From Ascidia mentula (lineage: Eukaryota > Chordata > Ascidiacea > Phlebobranchia > Ascidiidae), in NCBI GenBank assembly GCA_947561715.1, contig OX387202.1, positions 12,785,001-12,849,000 of the forward strand: DNA of 64,000 nt, written 5' to 3'. Under the pieces are notes generated by a model that saw nothing but the letters and a program-made list of their open reading frames with translations, was not told where the DNA came from and ran no database searches. This document shows, piece by piece, positions 60,001 to 64,000 of the stretch. The first letter of the stretch is position 1, and each line of letters starts with the position of its first letter. The translations under genes and the position numbers were made by a program.

Positions 60001-63000
60001 GTGACGTCACGTTCTCACCAACTGCCTCAAATAGTGCTGAGTCATGCAGAGCGAGGAGTAAGGCGCCTGGTGAGTCAGGAAAAAGTTAGGGGTTTTCAGC
60101 AAAGCGTTTATGTGGTAATAATTGCACAAAAGGATTCTTTGTGGTACAAAACTAGGCACATCAACAAATACGAGATATGTACCAATGGCACAAAATGTGC
60201 TTTACTTTTAAAATTTTCTGGTGTTTAACAAGTAGGCCTACTGGAGACACTTTATCATCAAAGTTACACATGTGTCTTTTTGTAGGAATTAAGAAAAAGT
60301 AAAACGTAAAAAAATACTTTTCACTATTACTTTGGCACTAATACTTGTTTGTGGTCATTTTAGGCAAGAAAAATGTAAGTTCAATTTAAATAAATCTTAG
60401 TGCAAAATCATAAATCACATCATGAACTGCACATAGAAATCATACCGAGAATCATCTGGGTGTTAATGGGGTCCGACTCGCATTGTAGAGTTCCGATCAA
60501 CAGATCCAGGAGTCTGTGCTTCATCGACTGGAACGTGATCCTCGACATAGGGCTGACGTTGGTGTTCGGCCCGGCCCACTGCTCCTCTATATCCTAAAAT
60601 GTTGCAACATTCAAACACTTGCTCCCGGCGAGGTTTGAACTCATAACCTTCGGCGTAACGGGTCAAGTTACAACCGTGATCAAATACACTATTACCCTCA
60701 ACATTAGAGGATCTCTGTGACGCAAAAGTTTGAAACAAGACTTACCGCAACTTGGAGTGTGGTGTAGTGCAGTGCGAGGGGCATCATTGAAACGAGGAGA
60801 TGAGTGGACGCACGTCTGAGTTCCGTCACATTCAAGTAAGGCTTGAACTGCTGGAGTTCCCTTGAGGAAATAGACAAAAAGGATATTATTGGTGCGATTT
60901 TTGCATGAATGATTACAGGTAAAGGAAAACGACCGTGTGCTATTAAAATAAATTAAGTTATGAAATTCGTAGCAAAACAATAAACACCGAATTATTGGAA
61001 AAAAAATGTAACCTCTTTCAATAGCTGAGTAAAGCCTTTTTAAACCGATCTTTTAGACTGCTTATTTAAAGATGTTTTTACCTCTTTCAATATGTACAAA
61101 AATAGACTCATAAACCAGTTTTAGTTTCTTTAGAACAAGCACACTAAGAAATCGTTTTTTTTTTTAACAGATTGCTTTGTCATTTATTCAATTTGCCAGT
61201 ATGACTCGCTGGGCAAGTGTAAAACCTTATTTGCATCCAAATAAATGTAACATAGAAATTATACGAAGCCGGTTGCCCAGACAACATACATTAGCACTTT
61301 ACTCACGGGATCACGCATTTCAAATGCTCAACACCCTGCGATGACTTACTTGTCTGGTAGGATTGATTCAAGGGCTGTCAGAAGAGTGGGAAGAAGGCAA
61401 GTGACTCCAGGGAGGTCGAGTCTCATCAGGTCCACTGAGTTGAGTAGAATGCTCGCAAGCACTTGTTTACTGTCACCGCGGAGTCCCTGGCTCATTACTA
61501 GATAAAACCTAAAATATAAATGTTGCGATTTATGGTTTTGTAAAAGGAATTGTTTCGACTTTGATTGTAATTAGAGTGAGGTCAAGTATGAGGTGAATGA
61601 AACCTCGATAAAATTGTCATAACAACGGCTGAAATGGGACAAAAAAAGAAATGTTAATTTCGCCAAATTAACGTCGTGGAACACTACACCACACTGCAGG
61701 ATTAATTTGTGGGCAACATTCAGAACAGGGGCGGGCAACTTCTCCAGTCGGCGGGCCTGATATGGGAAAATCAAGTACTTGGCGGGCCGAATTCCAAAGA
61801 AAACAAAGAACTAAAGAATAACTAACAATCACTATAATTTGACGTAGTAAGCAAGTAGTGGGGCATTGCGGCAGACTGTGGCCGCGGGTCACATTATCAT
61901 GAAAGACCGGAAACTGTCTGCGGGCCGGATCCGGCCCACGGGCCGTATGTGGCCCGCCCCTGATTTAGAATGTTAGCAGAACGAATCAAGATAAACCGAA
62001 GCCTTGTGAAAGCGTTTCTAATCATGCGCTATCGACCGAGCTATTATACTGGACGAGGTTTGCCATCAAGTTATTGGTGTAATGTTATCCCGAAGCATTT
62101 AAACTTATATAATGTGGTACAGCAGTGCAACGACAGTAATGTTTTTGAAAACCTCCCAAATCATGTCGCCAAATAAATGTAAATCATATTTAAAAGCAGT
62201 ATGGAGCCGATAATATGAACTATGAGCAATTCGGTCTGACCAGTGCAGCTATAGGTCGACACAGTGGCCGTCTTTCAACAGCTCACGCAAAATATATAGC
62301 AACAAAAAAATGATAAGAAAATTCTCACACTGAGAAGACAAAAAAAAATCAAACCTTGAAAGATACACAGGCAGAATGTGCTCGCCAGTCTTTTTGCACA
62401 TTATGATGCGACAGAGGGTGGCACAGGCTTCGGCTCGACCGGCGTCAGAAGATTCTGGAAATTCGGAAGTGTCGAACATGGGGTTCGAGACCATGTTGTC
62501 ACTTGAGGGCGCCACGTTCAATAGACTTCCTGATGTGGAGTAGGGAATACTTGTGGAACGAGCACGACCCTCGACCCCTGTACAAGCATATAGTTATACA
62601 GATGAGGAATTGACAATGCACTAATGTGCATGTGTATATGTGTAAGGCATTTGCCTCAATATATTTACATAGGAATAAAATGGAACAATTCAGTTTTTGA
62701 GTCTTTTTCAATCTTCAAGTGAGTAAAGCAGTTGGTAAAGATTAGTATTTACGTTAGTGCATGACAACTATGCCCTAAAATGTTCAAAAGAACAATGGAA
62801 AATGTAGCAAGAATCATTAAAAAACAAAAGAATATATGCCCCGAAAAATGCAACCTTACCTCCTTTGTCTTTGCCATAGAGAGGTTCGAATTTGCATCCA
62901 GCAAGCGCAGCGTTAAAAATCCACTCGCCGAACAAGTGTAGCACGGAGTTGCATTGTGGTCTATTCGGAGCTGGATGGGGTCGCATGTCCAAAGAAGAAG

Positions 63001-63743
63001 TGGGAGCGGAGTGAGAGGATGCTGATGGAGGAGTGAGTGAGGATGTAGAGGAGCTTGGACTGGTGGTGGATGTTCCTGGAGAAGCTGGAGGACGTGACAT
63101 TGCAGCTGATGCAGCTCCCTGATTGCAAAAAAATTATTAAAAATTAAGTAAATTGTGGGACTGGTTCCTAAATCTATGCAATAAGCAAACTATGTTTAAA
63201 ATAAAACAGTCAAGGAATCCATACTTATGTATAGGACATAAATACAATACAAACATTCACAATTAAATAGAAATGTCCAACTATGAGATTCATTGAGATA
63301 GCCTACAAAAGTTATGAGAGTTTGATTGGGTTTTGAACAGCATAGCATATAGATATTAAACTAAAATTAGTTCAAGTCTACTCAATGAGAAGCATAATAG
63401 ATTTGGCATTTATATTAAAATCAATAGCATATGCGACTAATGAAAAAAAAATAAGTATGCAGACTAAAAACTGCACAAAAATGTTGTTCTTCATACATAA
63501 TGTCCTCCAACACACATACAGATTGCAAAGCATTAAATATGCACTAGTTGGTAACTATTTAAAAAAGCATGAAATTGTAAATGTAAAACAAGCAAATGTT
63601 TCTAATAATGGTTGTCATGTTCAGTGTAAAATATACTTGTAATCACCTTTTTTGCTTTCCCAGACTTTCTGGCATTTGTCGGCGTGATGGGGGTTGAAAT
63701 TTGGAGCATAACATTTGAATATGTCACTTCATATTTCTTTTGA
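52441..63743 (-). CDS. RALGAPB: Ral GTPase-activating protein subunit beta (3' part)
   Basis: Twenty-two exons on the minus strand; the 5' part lies right of the window: 63647-63743, 62860-63118, 62355-62577, 61350-61508, 60746-60860, 60446-60593, 59944-60066, 59714-59832, 59458-59643, 58538-58695, 57719-57936, 57429-57510, 57004-57181, 56484-56554, 55974-56109, 55652-55780, 55076-55244, 54256-54503, 53851-53983, 53298-53361, 52995-53137 and 52441-52682. All phases join, giving 1132 residues in the window. Matches to the human protein run throughout: [94 protein letters not shown] and [18 protein letters not shown] is the non-catalytic partner of RALGAPA in the complex that inactivates RalA/B; its C-terminus has the Rap-GAP-like fold. 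Exon 20 uses a GC donor. The last four exons are duplicated downstream. Confidence 0.96.
53575..53750. mobile_element. MITE, AGCTAATATGCTG family, copy in the proximal duplicate
   Basis: Left end CCAAAGCTAATACGCTGCTA, right end TATAGCAACATATTAGC. It occupies the same position as the element at 49690-49860 and has diverged with it since the duplication. Confidence 0.8.
57996..58232. mobile_element. hAT-like MITE, family 1, in a RALGAPB intron
   Basis: 237 bp with ends CAGTGTTTCCCAACC and GGTTGGGAATCACTG. Flanking 8-mers TGTTAGGG and GGTTAGGG agree at 7 of 8 positions, a good hAT target duplication. The interior is shared, inverted, with 24860-25059. Confidence 0.85.
58992..59283 (-). mobile_element. 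Composite SINE: tRNA-Thr-like unit between 62-bp inverted repeats
   Basis: The arms 58992-59053 and 59222-59283 are exact reverse complements of 62 bp and consist of the family SINE tail. Between them, on the minus strand at about 59074-59146, is a tRNA-like unit: D-arm GCTCAGTTGGTAGAGC, perfect anticodon stem TGGGC/GCCCA, loop CTGGTTA (anticodon GGT, Thr), T-loop TTCAAAC. It lies in the intron between RALGAPB exons 9 and 10. Confidence 0.85.
60605..60665 (-). mobile_element. Partial tRNA-derived SINE head
   Basis: The block GCTCCCGGCGAGGTTTGAAC followed by TCATAACCTTCGGCGTAACG is the T-arm side of the same tRNA-like head in minus orientation. The D-arm half is missing. Confidence 0.5.
61726..61962. 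mobile_element. hAT-like MITE, family 3, in a RALGAPB intron
   Basis: 237 bp with GC-rich ends CAGGGGCGGGC and GCCCGCCCCTG, and GGCGGGCC/GGCCCG-type subterminal motifs. Flanking 8-mers ATTCAGAA and ATTTAGAA agree at 7 of 8 positions, supporting a hAT target duplication. No coding capacity. Confidence 0.85.
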
Positions 63744-64000
63744 CTGCTTAAACCTGTATGAAATGCACTATACAATTATGTAATGCTACAAAAGATGTAA
63801 TTTAAACTGTGCACTTGTGCATAATTTATCAGGAAGAGCTAATCTGATATTCTACAGACATGAGTGTGGCATTGAAGTTGCATTAATGTATGTAGATCGG
63901 GATTAAAAACTGTCTGAAAGCATTATACCACACCTGTGATGCAAGCAACCAAGGTCACAAAGTCCTTATTGATTAAGTTGCATTCTACTACTATCCAAAA

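Overview
The window looks like nuclear DNA of a tunicate, most likely a Ciona species. The genes are animal orthologues with many short exons and introns of roughly 60-1500 bp. The DNA is AT-rich, intergenic gaps are short, and many small tRNA-derived and terminal-inverted-repeat elements sit in introns. The species call is an inference from gene architecture and repeat style, not from a database match. Splice sites were placed by hand from GT/AG signals and reading phase; single-base errors are possible.

Layout: (1) 1-3824 (+): the 3' exons of an AN1 zinc-finger (ZFAND5/6-type) gene. (2) 3825-6805: mostly non-coding, with a tRNA-derived SINE and one short uncertain ORF. (3) 6806-15786 (-): NUP88 (12 exons), preceded by three tandem single-exon genes for J-domain membrane proteins of the DNAJC4 type. 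All four are head-to-tail with gaps of about 300-450 bp. (4) 17786-23469 (+): CEP89, 18 exons, coiled-coil centriolar distal-appendage protein. (5) 25167-39861 (-): RGS22-like gene, 27 exons, with several RGS modules. One of its introns holds a perfect 167-bp palindrome. (6) 40780-44890 (-): three small two-exon genes for secreted peptides, with a conserved signal peptide, a hypervariable Trp/Arg-rich middle and a conserved tail. I do not recognise them as a named family; the layout is that of antimicrobial-peptide precursors. (7) 44.9-52.4 kb: a mosaic of recent segmental duplications. (8) 48551-63743 (-): RALGAPB, entering from the right edge (22 exons in the window). Its last four exons are duplicated as a second intact set at 48551-50092.

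The conserved genes are housekeeping or ciliary/centriolar in character: nuclear pore, co-chaperones, centriole appendage, a ciliated-cell/testis RGS protein in other animals, and Ral-GAP signalling. Nothing suggests that they form one pathway. The accessory biology lies between 40 and 54 kb, where a fast-evolving peptide cluster adjoins a duplication hot spot that has copied part of a signalling gene.

Transposable-element content is mostly non-autonomous: tRNA-Thr-like SINEs, hAT-type MITEs with degenerate 8-bp target duplications, a second MITE family with about 35-bp inverted ends, and three hammerhead-ribozyme-like motifs of the kind carried by Penelope-like retroelements. I saw no recognisable retrovirus, LTR element or Polinton coding region.
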